A DNA stretch of 64,000 bases from the NCBI RefSeq assembly GCF_000427625.1, contig NZ_KE386569.1, forward strand, positions 3,677,789 to 3,741,788. Direction: 5' to 3'. Below, piece after piece: positions 27,891 to 37,252 of this stretch (positions are counted from its first letter, which is position 1; each line of letters starts with the position of its first letter). Under the pieces are notes generated by a model. That model saw only the letters and a program-made list of their open reading frames with translations, was not told the DNA's origin and ran no database searches. The DNA comes from Methylobacter luteus IMV-B-3098 (GTDB lineage: Bacteria > Pseudomonadota > Gammaproteobacteria > Methylococcales > Methylomonadaceae). The position numbers were made by a program, and so were the translations under genes.

Positions 27891-28850
27891 ATGAAACCCC
27901 TTTATCCTGAAATCCTGCCCTACCAAACATTTTTTCTGGAAACCGGTAGCAAACATGTTGTTTATGTAGAGCAATCCGGCAATCCAGGCGGCCTGCCGGT
28001 GATTTTTCTGCATGGCGGGCCATGCTCCGGCACCAAGCCTGATCACCGGCGCTTTTTCAATCCCGAAAAATATCGCATTATTCTGTTTGACCAACGCGGC
28101 TGCGGTCAATCTGTGCCGTTCGGCGAGCTTGAAGGCAATACCACACAGGATCTGATCGATGATATGGAACGCATCCGCAAACGGCTCAGCATCGATCAAT
28201 GGCTGCTGTTCGGCGGCTCCTGGGGTGGTGCGCTGGCATTGCTATATGCACAGCAGCATACCGAGAAAGTGATGGGCATGATAATTCGCGGTGTGTTCCT
28301 GGTAAGGCGGCAGGATCTGGACTGGTTCGCTAAATCAGGCGCAGGGCTGATTTATCCTGAACAATGGCAGCACCTGCTTGAAAGTATCCCCGAATCGAGC
28401 CGCAAAAATCCGGTGCAAGGGATATGCGATGCATTATGGAGTGATGATGAAGTGGCAAAGCGCCGTGTCGCCAAGGCATGGATGGCATGGGGCGGGCAGG
28501 TAGCTTTAGGCAGGGATTATCGGCCCGGTTCGGAAACCGATCATGTCACGGAAAAAATGGTCAAACAAGTAAGCATGGAAATGCATTACGCCCGAAATCA
28601 TTATTTTATTCGCGAGAATCAGATTCTGGAGAATTGCGACAGGTTGCGCCCGATTCCAACTGCCATCATTCATGGGCGCAATGATCTGGTGTGTCCCATG
28701 GAAGCCGGCATGAAGCTGCATCAGGTATTGCCCGAGGCTGAATATATTGTCCTGCCCAATTCCGGGCATGTCGCCCAAGGCGAAGAAATGGTCGATGCGC
28801 TGGTTTCAGCGACTGATAAATTTGCTGAGAAGCGGGCTTTTACCTCATAG
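27891..28850 (+). CDS. pip: Proline iminopeptidase (S33 alpha/beta hydrolase)
   Basis: This cytosolic serine peptidase removes N-terminal proline from peptides. The 319 residues show the S33 family features: MKPLYPEILPYQTFFLETG at the start, the oxyanion HGGPCSG motif, FDQRGCGQS, the nucleophile elbow GGSWGGALALLYAQ, and the late IIHGRNDLVCPM (Asp) and NSGHVAQGE (His). The start ATG 27891 fits the family N-terminus. ubiX follows 14 bases downstream. No special context ties it to a pathway. Confidence 0.95.
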   Translation: MKPLYPEILPYQTFFLETGSKHVVYVEQSGNPGGLPVIFLHGGPCSGTKPDHRRFFNPEKYRIILFDQRGCGQSVPFGELEGNTTQDLIDDMERIRKRLSIDQWLLFGGSWGGALALLYAQQHTEKVMGMIIRGVFLVRRQDLDWFAKSGAGLIYPEQWQHLLESIPESSRKNPVQGICDALWSDDEVAKRRVAKAWMAWGGQVALGRDYRPGSETDHVTEKMVKQVSMEMHYARNHYFIRENQILENCDRLRPIPTAIIHGRNDLVCPMEAGMKLHQVLPEAEYIVLPNSGHVAQGEEMVDALVSATDKFAEKRAFTS

Positions 28851-28864
28851 GTTTATTTGAATAG

Positions 28865-29437
28865 ATGAATAAAAAACGTTTGATCATCGCCATGACGGGC
28901 GCTACCGGCGCGATCTATGGTGTAAGAATGTTGCAGGTATTGCTGCAGCTGGACGACTGGGAAACGCATCTGGTGATTTCATCGGCCGGTCTTGTGAATC
29001 TGAAGCATGAGCTGGATATGGGGCGCTCAGAGCTGTATGAGTTGGCCGATGTGGTGCATGGTATTGATGACATTGCTGCCAGTATTGCCAGTGGAAGCTT
29101 CAAGACGGAAGGCATGGTTATCGCGCCATGCTCAATGAAAACGCTGGCTGCGGTCGCGCATGGTTTTGGCGACAACCTGATCTCGCGTGGCGCCGATGTC
29201 GTATTAAAGGAGCGGCGCCGGCTTGTGGTCATGCCCAGGGAAACTCCACTGAATCTGGTCCATATCCGGAATATGGCCGTTGTGACCGAAATGGGTGGCA
29301 TTATCTTCCCGCCGATGCCGGCTTTTTACAGTAAAACGGACTCGATGGCGGCGATGGTTGATGAAGCCGTGGGTCGGGTCCTGGATATGTTCGGTGTCAA
29401 TGTGGAGGGTTTATATGAACCCTGGCAGGGGCTGTAG
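28865..29437 (+). CDS. ubiX: Flavin prenyltransferase UbiX
   Basis: UbiX attaches a dimethylallyl group to FMN to make the prenylated flavin cofactor of UbiD, whose gene is at 4228-5688. The 190-residue sequence shows the family opening IIAMTGATGAIYGVRML, the APCSMKTLAAVAHGFGDNLISRGADVVLKERRRLVVMPRETPL core, and FPPMPAFYSK. ATG 28865 follows pip by 14 bases, so the two are likely cotranscribed. The 3' end faces pqqE across a strong hairpin. Confidence 0.97.
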   Translation: MNKKRLIIAMTGATGAIYGVRMLQVLLQLDDWETHLVISSAGLVNLKHELDMGRSELYELADVVHGIDDIAASIASGSFKTEGMVIAPCSMKTLAAVAHGFGDNLISRGADVVLKERRRLVVMPRETPLNLVHIRNMAVVTEMGGIIFPPMPAFYSKTDSMAAMVDEAVGRVLDMFGVNVEGLYEPWQGL

Positions 29438-29460
29438 GCTTAATGCAGGCTGCTAGATTG

Positions 29461-29501
29461 TCCAGGGCCGAATGAATTCGGCCCTGGATGCGTGCAGTTT
29501 T
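29461..29501. terminator. Hairpin terminator between convergent ubiX and pqqE
   Basis: A perfect 13-bp stem TCCAGGGCCGAAT (29461-29473) and ATTCGGCCCTGGA (29476-29488) with a 2-base loop, followed on + by a T6 run (29496-29501) after seven bases. It would end ubiX transcripts and may also shield the end of the pqq transcript. Arms share TCCAGGGC with 3934-3968. Confidence 0.8.
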
Positions 29502-30629
29502 TTAAGATAAGGTGCGCGAGTTTTTGCTGTTGCGGAAAATCAGCGGTTTCTCATCGGCAGCTAAGGCTGTAGCTCTGGCAGAATCTATTGCGTGTTGAAT
29601 GACGGCGTGGTTCGGCGATTTGCTGCAGACCGGATCAGCATCGTACATGTCGCCCGTCAAAAGATAGGCCTGACAGCGGCAACCGCCGAAGTCCTTTTCC
29701 TTCTCATGGCAACTGCGGCACGGTTCGTTCATCCATTCAAAGCCGCGGAAGAAATTGAATGCTTTTGACTCGTTCCAGATCTGTTCAATGCTGTAGTCCT
29801 TGACGTTGGGGCAATCGAGGCCCGGCAGTTCGCGCGCGGAGTGACAAGGCAGCGCGGCACCGTCAGGGGCGATGGTCAGGAACGTCGTGCCCCAGCCGTT
29901 CATGCAGGCTTTGGGACGGTCCTCATAGAAATCCGGTACGACATAGTAAATTTTCATCCGGCCGACGACTTTTTCTTTAAAGGCCTGAGCGATTTGCTCG
30001 GCTTGCTCGAACTGTTCTTTGGTGGGCAGTAATAAATCGCGGTTGGCATGCGCCCAGCCATAGTATTGAGTATTAGCCAGTTCCAGGTAATCAGCACCGA
30101 GTTCTTCGGCCATCTCCAGTATTTGAGGCATCTGATGGATGTTTTCGCGATGTATGACCACGCACAGCACCATCGGATAGCCGTGTTTCTTGACCAGATG
30201 CGCGACTTCTCTTTTATGTTGATAGGACTCCGTGCCGGCCAGATGATCGCTCAATTCCTGCGTGCTGGCCTGAATGCTGACCTGAATATGATCGAGCCCC
30301 GCTTCCTTGAGCTGAATTATTTTTTCTTCGGTCAGGCCGTAACCTGAGGTGATCAAATTGGAATAATAACCCAGTTCCCGTGCATGTTTGACTAGATCGG
30401 CCAGGTCTTTACGTGTCAGTGGTTCGCCGCCTGAAAAGCCTAGTTGCACCGCGCCCATTTTGCGCGCTTGGCTCAGTACGCGTTTCCAGTCTTCCGTCGT
30501 CAATTCGGACTGGTGTTTCGCGTAGTCGATCGGGTTGGAGCAGTAAGGGCATTGCAGCGGGCAGGCATAGGTGAGTTCCGCCAGCAGCCAGCGAGGCGGT
30601 GTGATTTTAGTTTTGTTGAATCCAGCCAT
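29502..30629 (-). CDS. pqqE: PqqA peptide cyclase, radical SAM
   Basis: PqqE forms the carbon-carbon bond between the glutamate and tyrosine side chains of PqqA, the first step of PQQ synthesis, acting with PqqD. The radical-SAM cluster motif is CxxxCxxC at C23, C27, C30 (CPLQCPYC). The C-terminal SPASM domain shows [12 protein letters not shown] and [20 protein letters not shown] cysteines. At 375 residues the length is normal. The start overlaps the end of pqqD by 23 bases. It is the last gene of the operon, and its 3' end faces ubiX. Confidence 0.97.
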   Translation of the reverse strand: MAGFNKTKITPPRWLLAELTYACPLQCPYCSNPIDYAKHQSELTTEDWKRVLSQARKMGAVQLGFSGGEPLTRKDLADLVKHARELGYYSNLITSGYGLTEEKIIQLKEAGLDHIQVSIQASTQELSDHLAGTESYQHKREVAHLVKKHGYPMVLCVVIHRENIHQMPQILEMAEELGADYLELANTQYYGWAHANRDLLLPTKEQFEQAEQIAQAFKEKVVGRMKIYYVVPDFYEDRPKACMNGWGTTFLTIAPDGAALPCHSARELPGLDCPNVKDYSIEQIWNESKAFNFFRGFEWMNEPCRSCHEKEKDFGGCRCQAYLLTGDMYDADPVCSKSPNHAVIQHAIDSARATALAADEKPLIFRNSKNSRTLS

Positions 30630-30879
30630 TTTTTAAAGCAATTTCCAGGAAAGAGGTAATATCATTGGTAAGACCCGTGGTGGCGAATTTCTGTTCCAGA
30701 TCATTGACGATTTGGGCAAGATTGCGCGTGCCGTCACACAATTTCAGGATTTCCGCGGAACTCTGGTTAAGCTCCACCATGCCTTCCGGATAGAGAATAA
30801 CATCTTTCTGCTGGACTTCTTCCCATTGCAGTCGGTGCATGGGTGAAAACTTGAAGGGGAGATCGGGATTGATAGTCAT
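30607..30879 (-). CDS. pqqD: PqqD, PqqA-binding chaperone
   Basis: PqqD is a small RRE-type (RiPP recognition) protein that binds the PqqA precursor and presents it to PqqE. The ATG at 30879 gives 90 residues, the normal size; the frame is open further upstream but that part is outside the family. Characteristic residues are [29 protein letters not shown] and [18 protein letters not shown]. It overlaps pqqE by 23 bases. The 155-base gap to pqqC upstream contains a long imperfect palindrome (30954-31003). Confidence 0.95.
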   Translation of the reverse strand: MTINPDLPFKFSPMHRLQWEEVQQKDVILYPEGMVELNQSSAEILKLCDGTRNLAQIVNDLEQKFATTGLTNDITSFLEIALKNGWIQQN

Positions 30880-30953
30880 TTTGATCGTTCGGTAGTGGTT
30901 GGTTACGAGAAGAAGATTGGAAAATAATCTCGTCATTACCCTGAAAACAAAAA

Positions 30954-31003
30954 CCGCAGAGAGCACTGAGTTTAATGTTAAATGCTTTCTCTGTGCCTCT
31001 GCG
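30954..31003. repeat. Long imperfect palindrome in the pqqC-pqqD gap
   Basis: The left arm CGCAGAGAGCACTGAG (30955-30970) is nearly the reverse complement of the right arm CTCTGTGCCTCTGCG (30989-31003), with one bulge and one mismatch, and a central TTTAATGTTAAA mini-palindrome. The transcript could fold into a hairpin of about 50 bases. The arm sequence looks like the dispersed CAGAG/CTCTG repeats found in many bacterial genomes (from memory). Confidence 0.65.
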
Positions 31004-31034
31004 ATGAAAATGGTTTGATAGATTTACAGTTCGC

Positions 31035-31766
31035 TTATGCTTCAATATTGAAATATGGCGGCATATTATGAATATAAGCCATATACATTGCATCGGCCAT
31101 GGTCCAGAGCACATCCAGTTTAAATTTCAGGATTTGGATCATGCGCTCTTGCTGTTCGCGGGTTTTATACCAGTCCAGTGTAATCGTCAGGCCGTGCTCT
31201 ACATCGCGCCGCGCTTCAGTCAGGCGTTTTCGGAAGTAGATGTAGCCTTCCTTGTCTACCCACGGGTAATGTTCGGGCCAGTTGTCGAGGCGTTGCTGGT
31301 GGATTTTAGGCGCGAACAGTTCGGTCAGCGATGAACTGGCTGCTTCATGCCATTCGGCCCTGCGCGCGAAGTTCACATAAGCATCGACGGCAAAACGAAC
31401 ACCCGGCAGGACGTATTTTTGTGAAGTGATTTCTTCGCGCGTCAAGCCGACCGCCATGCCCAGTTGTATCCAGGCTTCAATGCCGCCGGGATCGCCAGGA
31501 TGACCGTCATGATCCAGAATGCGCTGAACCCAGAGCGCGCGTGTTTCACGGTCCGGGCAGTTAGCTAAAATATTAGCGTCTTTAATGGGAATGCTGACCT
31601 GATAATAAAAGCGGTTGGCAACCCAGCCTTGTAGCTGTTCTTTAGTGAGTTTGCCTTCATTCATCAGCGTATGGTAAGGGTGATGAATGTGATAATACTT
31701 CTCCATGCCCCGCAGTTGGGCTTCAAACTCTTCTTTGGTCCACGCTTGGTTGTCAGAGCAGCTCAT
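31035..31766 (-). CDS. pqqC: Pyrroloquinoline-quinone synthase
   Basis: PqqC is the cofactor-free oxidase that catalyses the last ring closure and eight-electron oxidation to PQQ. I use ATG 31766 ([32 protein letters not shown]), giving 243 residues; the seven codons before it overlap pqqB and are not typical. The helical-bundle motifs are [40 protein letters not shown] and [15 protein letters not shown]. It starts 10 bases after the pqqB stop. Confidence 0.97.
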   Translation of the reverse strand: MSCSDNQAWTKEEFEAQLRGMEKYYHIHHPYHTLMNEGKLTKEQLQGWVANRFYYQVSIPIKDANILANCPDRETRALWVQRILDHDGHPGDPGGIEAWIQLGMAVGLTREEITSQKYVLPGVRFAVDAYVNFARRAEWHEAASSSLTELFAPKIHQQRLDNWPEHYPWVDKEGYIYFRKRLTEARRDVEHGLTITLDWYKTREQQERMIQILKFKLDVLWTMADAMYMAYIHNMPPYFNIEA

Positions 31767-31776
31767 AATGTACCTT

Positions 31777-32688
31777 CTATAAATCAATTTCTAATCCGTC
31801 ATAAGATACTTCAATGCCGGCCGCATCGAGTGTCTTACGCGGCTCGGAATCTTCGTCCAGTATCGGATTCGTGTTGTTGATATGGATCAATATTTTGCGG
31901 GCTTTTTCGACGCCGTTTAATACTTCTATCATGCCGCCCGGGCCGGATTGCGGCAAGTGGCCGATTTCGCGTGCTTTTTTAGGGCTGATATGCTGCGTGC
32001 ACATTTCGTCCTCAGTCCAGAATGTGCCGTCTACCATTAGGCAGTCCGCAGTTTGCATGGCCGCCATGACATGAGGCTCAATCTCGCCCAAGCCCGGAGA
32101 ATAAAACAATTTTTTGCCTGTGGATATCTGCTCGATAATAACGCCGATATTGTCGCCTTCGTGCGGGTCATGTCGATGCGGCGAGTAGGGCGGTGCCTTG
32201 CTTTTTAAGGCTTGAGTATAAAAGCGTAAGTCATTAATGCCCGGAATGGTAAAGCAGCTGCCGTCGACGGGAATCGGATGATGATTGACGGTACAGTAAT
32301 CCGCCAACATGTTGAACAGAGGAAAGCCTGTGGTCAGGTCTTGTTTGACCATGTCGGTGCAATAGACCTCCAGTGGCTTGCCTTCTCTGAGCATGAGCAG
32401 ACCGGTGGTATGATCAATTTGGCTGTCTATCAGCATAATAGCTTTGATACCGGTATCGCGGACGCCTTCTCTAGGCTGGATAGCAGGAAAAGCTTCCAGT
32501 TGTGCGCGAATATCGGGAGAAGTATTGAACAGCAGCCAATTTCTGTTATCGGTACTTACGGCAATGGATGACTGGGTACGGGCTTTGCCGTTCATTTGAT
32601 TATGGCGCAAGCGGTGGCAATTATGGCAATTGCAGTTCCATTGAGGAAAGCCGCCACCAGCGCCTGAACCTAAAACTCTGATCTTCAT
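31777..32688 (-). CDS. pqqB: PqqB, metallo-beta-lactamase-fold protein of PQQ synthesis
   Basis: PqqB is a metallo-beta-lactamase-fold iron enzyme that hydroxylates the intermediate before PqqC. At 303 residues it is complete: [24 protein letters not shown] at the start with cysteines that bind a structural zinc, [15 protein letters not shown], and the late [35 protein letters not shown]. The gap to pqqA (32689-32799) holds a terminator, so pqqB is expressed from read-through of the pqqA transcript or a weaker promoter. Confidence 0.97.
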   Translation of the reverse strand: MKIRVLGSGAGGGFPQWNCNCHNCHRLRHNQMNGKARTQSSIAVSTDNRNWLLFNTSPDIRAQLEAFPAIQPREGVRDTGIKAIMLIDSQIDHTTGLLMLREGKPLEVYCTDMVKQDLTTGFPLFNMLADYCTVNHHPIPVDGSCFTIPGINDLRFYTQALKSKAPPYSPHRHDPHEGDNIGVIIEQISTGKKLFYSPGLGEIEPHVMAAMQTADCLMVDGTFWTEDEMCTQHISPKKAREIGHLPQSGPGGMIEVLNGVEKARKILIHINNTNPILDEDSEPRKTLDAAGIEVSYDGLEIDL

Positions 32689-32753
32689 AGTTTGAAAGAT
32701 ATTTAAAATCCGTGAAGAAATGAATGATACGGGAATAAAAGCAAGCAGGCAAA

Positions 32754-32782
32754 AAAAAGGGGCCCATACGGAGCCCCTTTTT
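32754..32782 (-). terminator. Terminator/attenuator between pqqA and pqqB
   Basis: AAAAAGGGGC (32754-32763) and GCCCCTTTTT (32773-32782) form a 10-bp stem with a 9-base loop. On the - strand it is followed by T8 (A-run 32751-32758 on +). It lies 18 bases after the pqqA stop and should make pqqA transcripts more abundant than pqqBCDE, which fits a peptide substrate needed in excess. Confidence 0.88.
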
Positions 32783-32799
32783 AATCTGAACCGAATGGA

Positions 32800-32874
32800 T
32801 TAACGGTTATAGATATACATTGTAACTTCGAAACCGAAACGCAGGTCTGTATAACTTGGTGTTTCCCATTTCAT
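32800..32874 (-). CDS. pqqA: PqqA, PQQ precursor peptide (24 residues)
   Basis: This short gene encodes the substrate peptide of PQQ synthesis: 24 residues beginning MKWETPSYTDLRFGFEVTMY. The conserved core E-V-T-M-Y supplies the glutamate (16) and tyrosine (20) that become PQQ. The start ATG at 32874 is preceded by GGAGGT (complement of 32882-32887) at good spacing. It is followed after 18 bases by a strong terminator and then by pqqB. It is too short for most gene finders and is easy to miss. The identity is certain from the sequence and position. Confidence 0.97.
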   Translation of the reverse strand: MKWETPSYTDLRFGFEVTMYIYNR

Positions 32875-32935
32875 CGTATTAACCTCCAGAAGATTTTTAT
32901 GTTATAGGCTAGCTTGATCAAGTAAGCTGGCCCGA

Positions 32936-32964
32936 AGTATACGATGAACAGTTTTTTTACGCAA
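32936..32964 (-). promoter_or_regulatory. Likely pqqA promoter
   Basis: On the - strand TTGCGT (complement of 32959-32964) and TATACT (complement of 32936-32941) are separated by 17 bases, with an A7 tract in the spacer. The leader of about 55 bases contains the 10-bp palindrome CTTGATCAAG (32913-32922) within AGCTT/AAGCT arms, which could fold upstream of the ribosome site. Confidence 0.55.
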
Positions 32965-33147
32965 CTTTTGGCAGGGAGCTCTTGTCTTCTGCGGAATTCG
33001 GCTACTGATCGAAAACGATAAAAAAATGATTAAATTTATTTGATTTTTAATTGATTTGTTCGGGGTGTTTTTTTTCATATATAGAGAGTATTATCCAATT
33101 TCACCTAAGAATAATAATAGATATTGATAAAATCATGAGGAGGTGTT

Positions 33148-33354
33148 ATGAGTGGAGTCATTGTGCTGTTTTTAGGCATGGTCCTTCTTGCGGCGTTTTC
33201 GTTTGCGCCACTGGGTTATTTCATTTATAAGTTTTCACAGAGAAACGCCAAGCCTTTCGGTGAAACCGAACCGCATGGCGACAGCCCGTCTGTGATAAAT
33301 GATTTAGCGGAAAAAGCGATTAGTTTAGTCAAGGGGTTCGTTAGCAAAAAGTAA
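33148..33354 (+). CDS. Small membrane protein of unknown function
   Basis: I do not recognise this 68-residue protein. It has one N-terminal hydrophobic segment (about residues 4-28, FLGMVLLAAFSFAPLGYFIY), a charged linker (RNAKPFGETEPHGDSP) and an amphipathic basic C-terminus (ISLVKGFVSKK). The ribosome site AGGAGGTG before ATG is very good, so it is likely translated. It diverges from pqqA across 273 bases and converges with the MoeB/ThiF-type gene. A long hairpin follows the stop. Confidence 0.65.
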   Translation: MSGVIVLFLGMVLLAAFSFAPLGYFIYKFSQRNAKPFGETEPHGDSPSVINDLAEKAISLVKGFVSKK

Positions 33355-33364
33355 TACATCATTT

Positions 33365-33402
33365 TGGACTTTCCGGATGCCCCTGGAGGTCCGGAAAGTC
33401 CA
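33365..33402. terminator. Hairpin between the small membrane protein gene and the MoeB/ThiF-type gene
   Basis: A perfect 13-bp stem: TGGACTTTCCGGA (33365-33377) and TCCGGAAAGTCCA (33390-33402) with a 12-base loop, centred between two converging genes. No T-run follows on +. Likely a 3'-end hairpin. Confidence 0.65.
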
Positions 33403-33419
33403 TCTCAAACCATAAAAAT

Positions 33420-34166
33420 TCAAAAGATACCGCAGGTCGGGCAGTTAGGGTTTTTTCGCAGTTTCATGGTATTGCATTCCATCGTATAACCGTCTAGCAG
33501 CAGTAACCGACCGGTCAGCGTTTCCCCGATATTCATAATCAGCTTCATGGCTTCCAGTGCCTGAACGCTGCCGATAATGCCTGTAATAGGCGCTATCACG
33601 CCATTGGTTGCACAAGTCTGTTGTTCTTCGCCATCATAATTATATAAACAGTTGTAGCAAGGGCTGTCGTTCCTGCCCGGTGTGAATACAGCTACTTGGC
33701 CTTCAAAACGTATGGCCGCGCCTGAAACCAGCGGTTTTCGATGTTTGACACATGCGCTGTTGATGGCGAAGCGTGTCGAGAAGTTATCAGAACAATCCAA
33801 TACCACATCGGCCGATGCCACGGCTATTTCAAGCTGTTCGCCCACCAGTCGCTGTTTCAGTGCCTGCACATTGACTTCCGGGTTTAGATTTTTAAGTGTC
33901 CGTTGGGTTGAAATTACTTTGTCAGTCCCTATATCGCTGGTGTGATGAGCAATCTGTCTTTGTAAATTGGATAAGTCTACTTCGTCATCATCATAAATCG
34001 TAATGCTACCGACACCGGCAGCGGCCAGATAGATTGACGCAGGGGATCCAAGACCTCCGGCGCCGACGATCAGTATCCTGGCCTCCAGGAGTTTTTGCTG
34101 CCCCTCAATATCAATTTGAGGCAGCATGATTTGACGGCTATAGCGTAGAAGTTGGTTGTCATTCAT
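33420..34166 (-). CDS. MoeB/ThiF/HesA family E1-like adenylyltransferase
   Basis: This protein adenylates the C-terminal glycine of a small ubiquitin-like sulfur carrier (MoaD or ThiS). The ATG at 34166 gives 248 residues starting MNDNQLLRYSRQIMLPQ. The nucleotide motif is VGAGGLGSPASIYLAAAGVG, followed by DDDEVDLSNLQRQI. The zinc site is CYNC plus the C-terminal CPTCG, and the QQTCATNGV segment is MoeB-like. It is alone here, with no moa or thi gene adjacent, so whether it acts as MoeB or ThiF cannot be decided. It is divergent from groES. Confidence 0.88.
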   Translation of the reverse strand: MNDNQLLRYSRQIMLPQIDIEGQQKLLEARILIVGAGGLGSPASIYLAAAGVGSITIYDDDEVDLSNLQRQIAHHTSDIGTDKVISTQRTLKNLNPEVNVQALKQRLVGEQLEIAVASADVVLDCSDNFSTRFAINSACVKHRKPLVSGAAIRFEGQVAVFTPGRNDSPCYNCLYNYDGEEQQTCATNGVIAPITGIIGSVQALEAMKLIMNIGETLTGRLLLLDGYTMECNTMKLRKNPNCPTCGIF

Positions 34167-34212
34167 TAGTCGTGTGGTCTGCGTATGAGGATAAGAGATG
34201 ATGCCAAAGAAC

Positions 34213-34240
34213 TTGACAGACTGCAAAAGCTGATTATTAT
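34213..34240 (+). promoter_or_regulatory. groESL promoter
   Basis: TTGACA (34213-34218) and TATTAT (34235-34240) are separated by 16 bases. The -35 is consensus and the -10 differs at one base. The CIRCE operator begins at the last base of the -10, so HrcA bound there would block initiation. No sigma-32 type sequence is apparent. Confidence 0.8.
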
Positions 34241-34266
34241 TAGCACTCATTGCCAGAGAGTGCTAA
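34240..34266 (+). promoter_or_regulatory. CIRCE operator (HrcA site) of groESL
   Basis: TTAGCACTC (34240-34248), 9-base spacer, GAGTGCTAA (34258-34266): an exact match to the consensus CIRCE element. It is known to be bound by the heat-shock repressor HrcA, for which an hrcA gene should exist elsewhere in the genome. Confidence 0.97.
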
Positions 34267-34308
34267 CAACTGGATTAACCTTTTATATTTAACTGTTAGG
34301 AGACATTG

Positions 34309-34596
34309 ATGAAAATACGTCCGTTACACGATAGAGTGATTGTTAAACGTGTTGAAGAGGAGACTACTACCGCTGGTGGTATTGTTCTGCCTGGTTCTGC
34401 GGCAGAAAAACCAAGCCAAGGTGTGGTTTTGGCCGTAGGTAACGGTAAAGTGCTGGATAACGGCGATGTCCGCGCATTGGATGTTAAAGTCGGCGATAAA
34501 GTACTGTTTGGCAAATATGCCGGCAACGAAGTTAAAGTTGACGGTGAAGAGCTTATCGTTATGCGTGAAGAAGACATCATGGGCGTTTTAGCTTAA
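34309..34596 (+). CDS. groES: Co-chaperonin GroES
   Basis: GroES caps the GroEL chamber during protein folding. The ATG at 34309, preceded by TTAGGAGA, gives 95 residues ([18 protein letters not shown]), and the TTG three bases before is not used. The mobile loop ([18 protein letters not shown]) and the roof-loop part ([25 protein letters not shown]) are typical. It heads the groES-groEL operon behind a CIRCE-controlled promoter. Confidence 0.98.
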   Translation: MKIRPLHDRVIVKRVEEETTTAGGIVLPGSAAEKPSQGVVLAVGNGKVLDNGDVRALDVKVGDKVLFGKYAGNEVKVDGEELIVMREEDIMGVLA

Positions 34597-34640
34597 GCCT
34601 GAGTCTTATTAATCACAATCATTTTTAACTAAAAAATTAA

Positions 34641-36299
<1,659 letters not shown>

Positions 36300-36330
36300 T
36301 CGTGCTGTCTTAAAGCCTGTCGCTTTAAGC

Positions 36331-36366
36331 AAGCCCTGGCTGTATGAAAACAGCTGGGGCTTTTTT
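36331..36366 (+). terminator. groESL terminator
   Basis: AAGCCCTGGCTGT (36331-36343) pairs with ACAGCTGGGGCTT (36350-36362) through 13 positions including two G-U pairs, with a 6-base loop and a T6 run at 36361-36366. It lies 32 bases after the groEL stop, and the convergent hydrolase gene ends just beyond. Confidence 0.92.
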
Positions 36367-36370
36367 ATAT

Positions 36371-37252
36371 CTAGAATTTTTGTAAAAGGCCGGCTTCAGA
36401 TTTTACTATCGGGCTGGGCCACGCTTGCTGAGTCAAGCTATGTTGTTGTAAGAAATTTAATAAGTTCAAACGGTTGTTTTGAAGATGAAAGGTTTCATTA
36501 TGACCGGTTTCCGATTGGATCATCATTTTAGGTTGTCTTGCCGCCTGGTAAAGTTGCTCTCCTTGTGAAAAAGGCACGACGAAATCCTTGCGACCATGAG
36601 TCAGTAATAGCGGAACAGGCGAGATGTCGGCAATGACATCAATCGGGTTGTAAGGATAGTTCATTAGCGAGGCTACAGGATACTGGAATGGCCAAGTAAG
36701 CCAATTAGAGGCGGCCACATGACGGACGATTTCAAAATAACTGCTGAACGCCGAATCACTGGCGATGCCGGCAAGATGTCGTTTAACTTCAGGATTTGTC
36801 GCCGTAAAGTAGATGCCCAGACTGGCGCCCATGCTTTGACCCAATAAAAATATGGGTTTATGGTCGGCATGGTCAAGCAGCCAGTTAAAACCTGCTTCAA
36901 CATCCATAAAAATTTCCGGTAGACGAGGCGCGCCACCTGAGCGGCCAAAGCCTCGATAATCGATTAAAAAAACCTGATAACCGTATTGTGGCAACCACGC
37001 TATATTTTGCACATGGGTACTAATGTTTTGAGCATTGCCATGCAGAAAATAGACGCTGCCTTTTAAGTCGCCTTGCGCGGGCAGAAACCAGCCGTGTATT
37101 TTCAAGCTATCTCTGGCTTCCAACAGGATATCTTGATAAGCAAGCCCTAGCGCTTCAGGCGTTCTGACTAATGGTTTATCCGGATAAAACAATAAGCCCG
37201 AACAAGCCGATAATGTGCAGAAGAATAGAATAAGGCTGAAAATTTTAGACAC
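36371..37252 (-). CDS. Lipoprotein alpha/beta hydrolase
   Basis: A 293-residue predicted lipoprotein: signal peptide with lipobox LSAC and Cys17, so probably membrane-anchored on the periplasmic side. The alpha/beta-hydrolase motifs are FLHGNAQN (oxyanion), IDYRGFGRSGG, nucleophile elbow GQSMGAS with S140, Asp223 in THGRKDFVVPF and His251 in TGHNETFH. It resembles the BEM46/YfhR-type hydrolases of unknown substrate. The stop is just past the groEL terminator on the opposite strand. Function is not assignable beyond a serine hydrolase. Confidence 0.85.
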   Translation of the reverse strand: MSKIFSLILFFCTLSACSGLLFYPDKPLVRTPEALGLAYQDILLEARDSLKIHGWFLPAQGDLKGSVYFLHGNAQNISTHVQNIAWLPQYGYQVFLIDYRGFGRSGGAPRLPEIFMDVEAGFNWLLDHADHKPIFLLGQSMGASLGIYFTATNPEVKRHLAGIASDSAFSSYFEIVRHVAASNWLTWPFQYPVASLMNYPYNPIDVIADISPVPLLLTHGRKDFVVPFSQGEQLYQAARQPKMMIQSETGHNETFHLQNNRLNLLNFLQQHSLTQQAWPSPIVKSEAGLLQKF

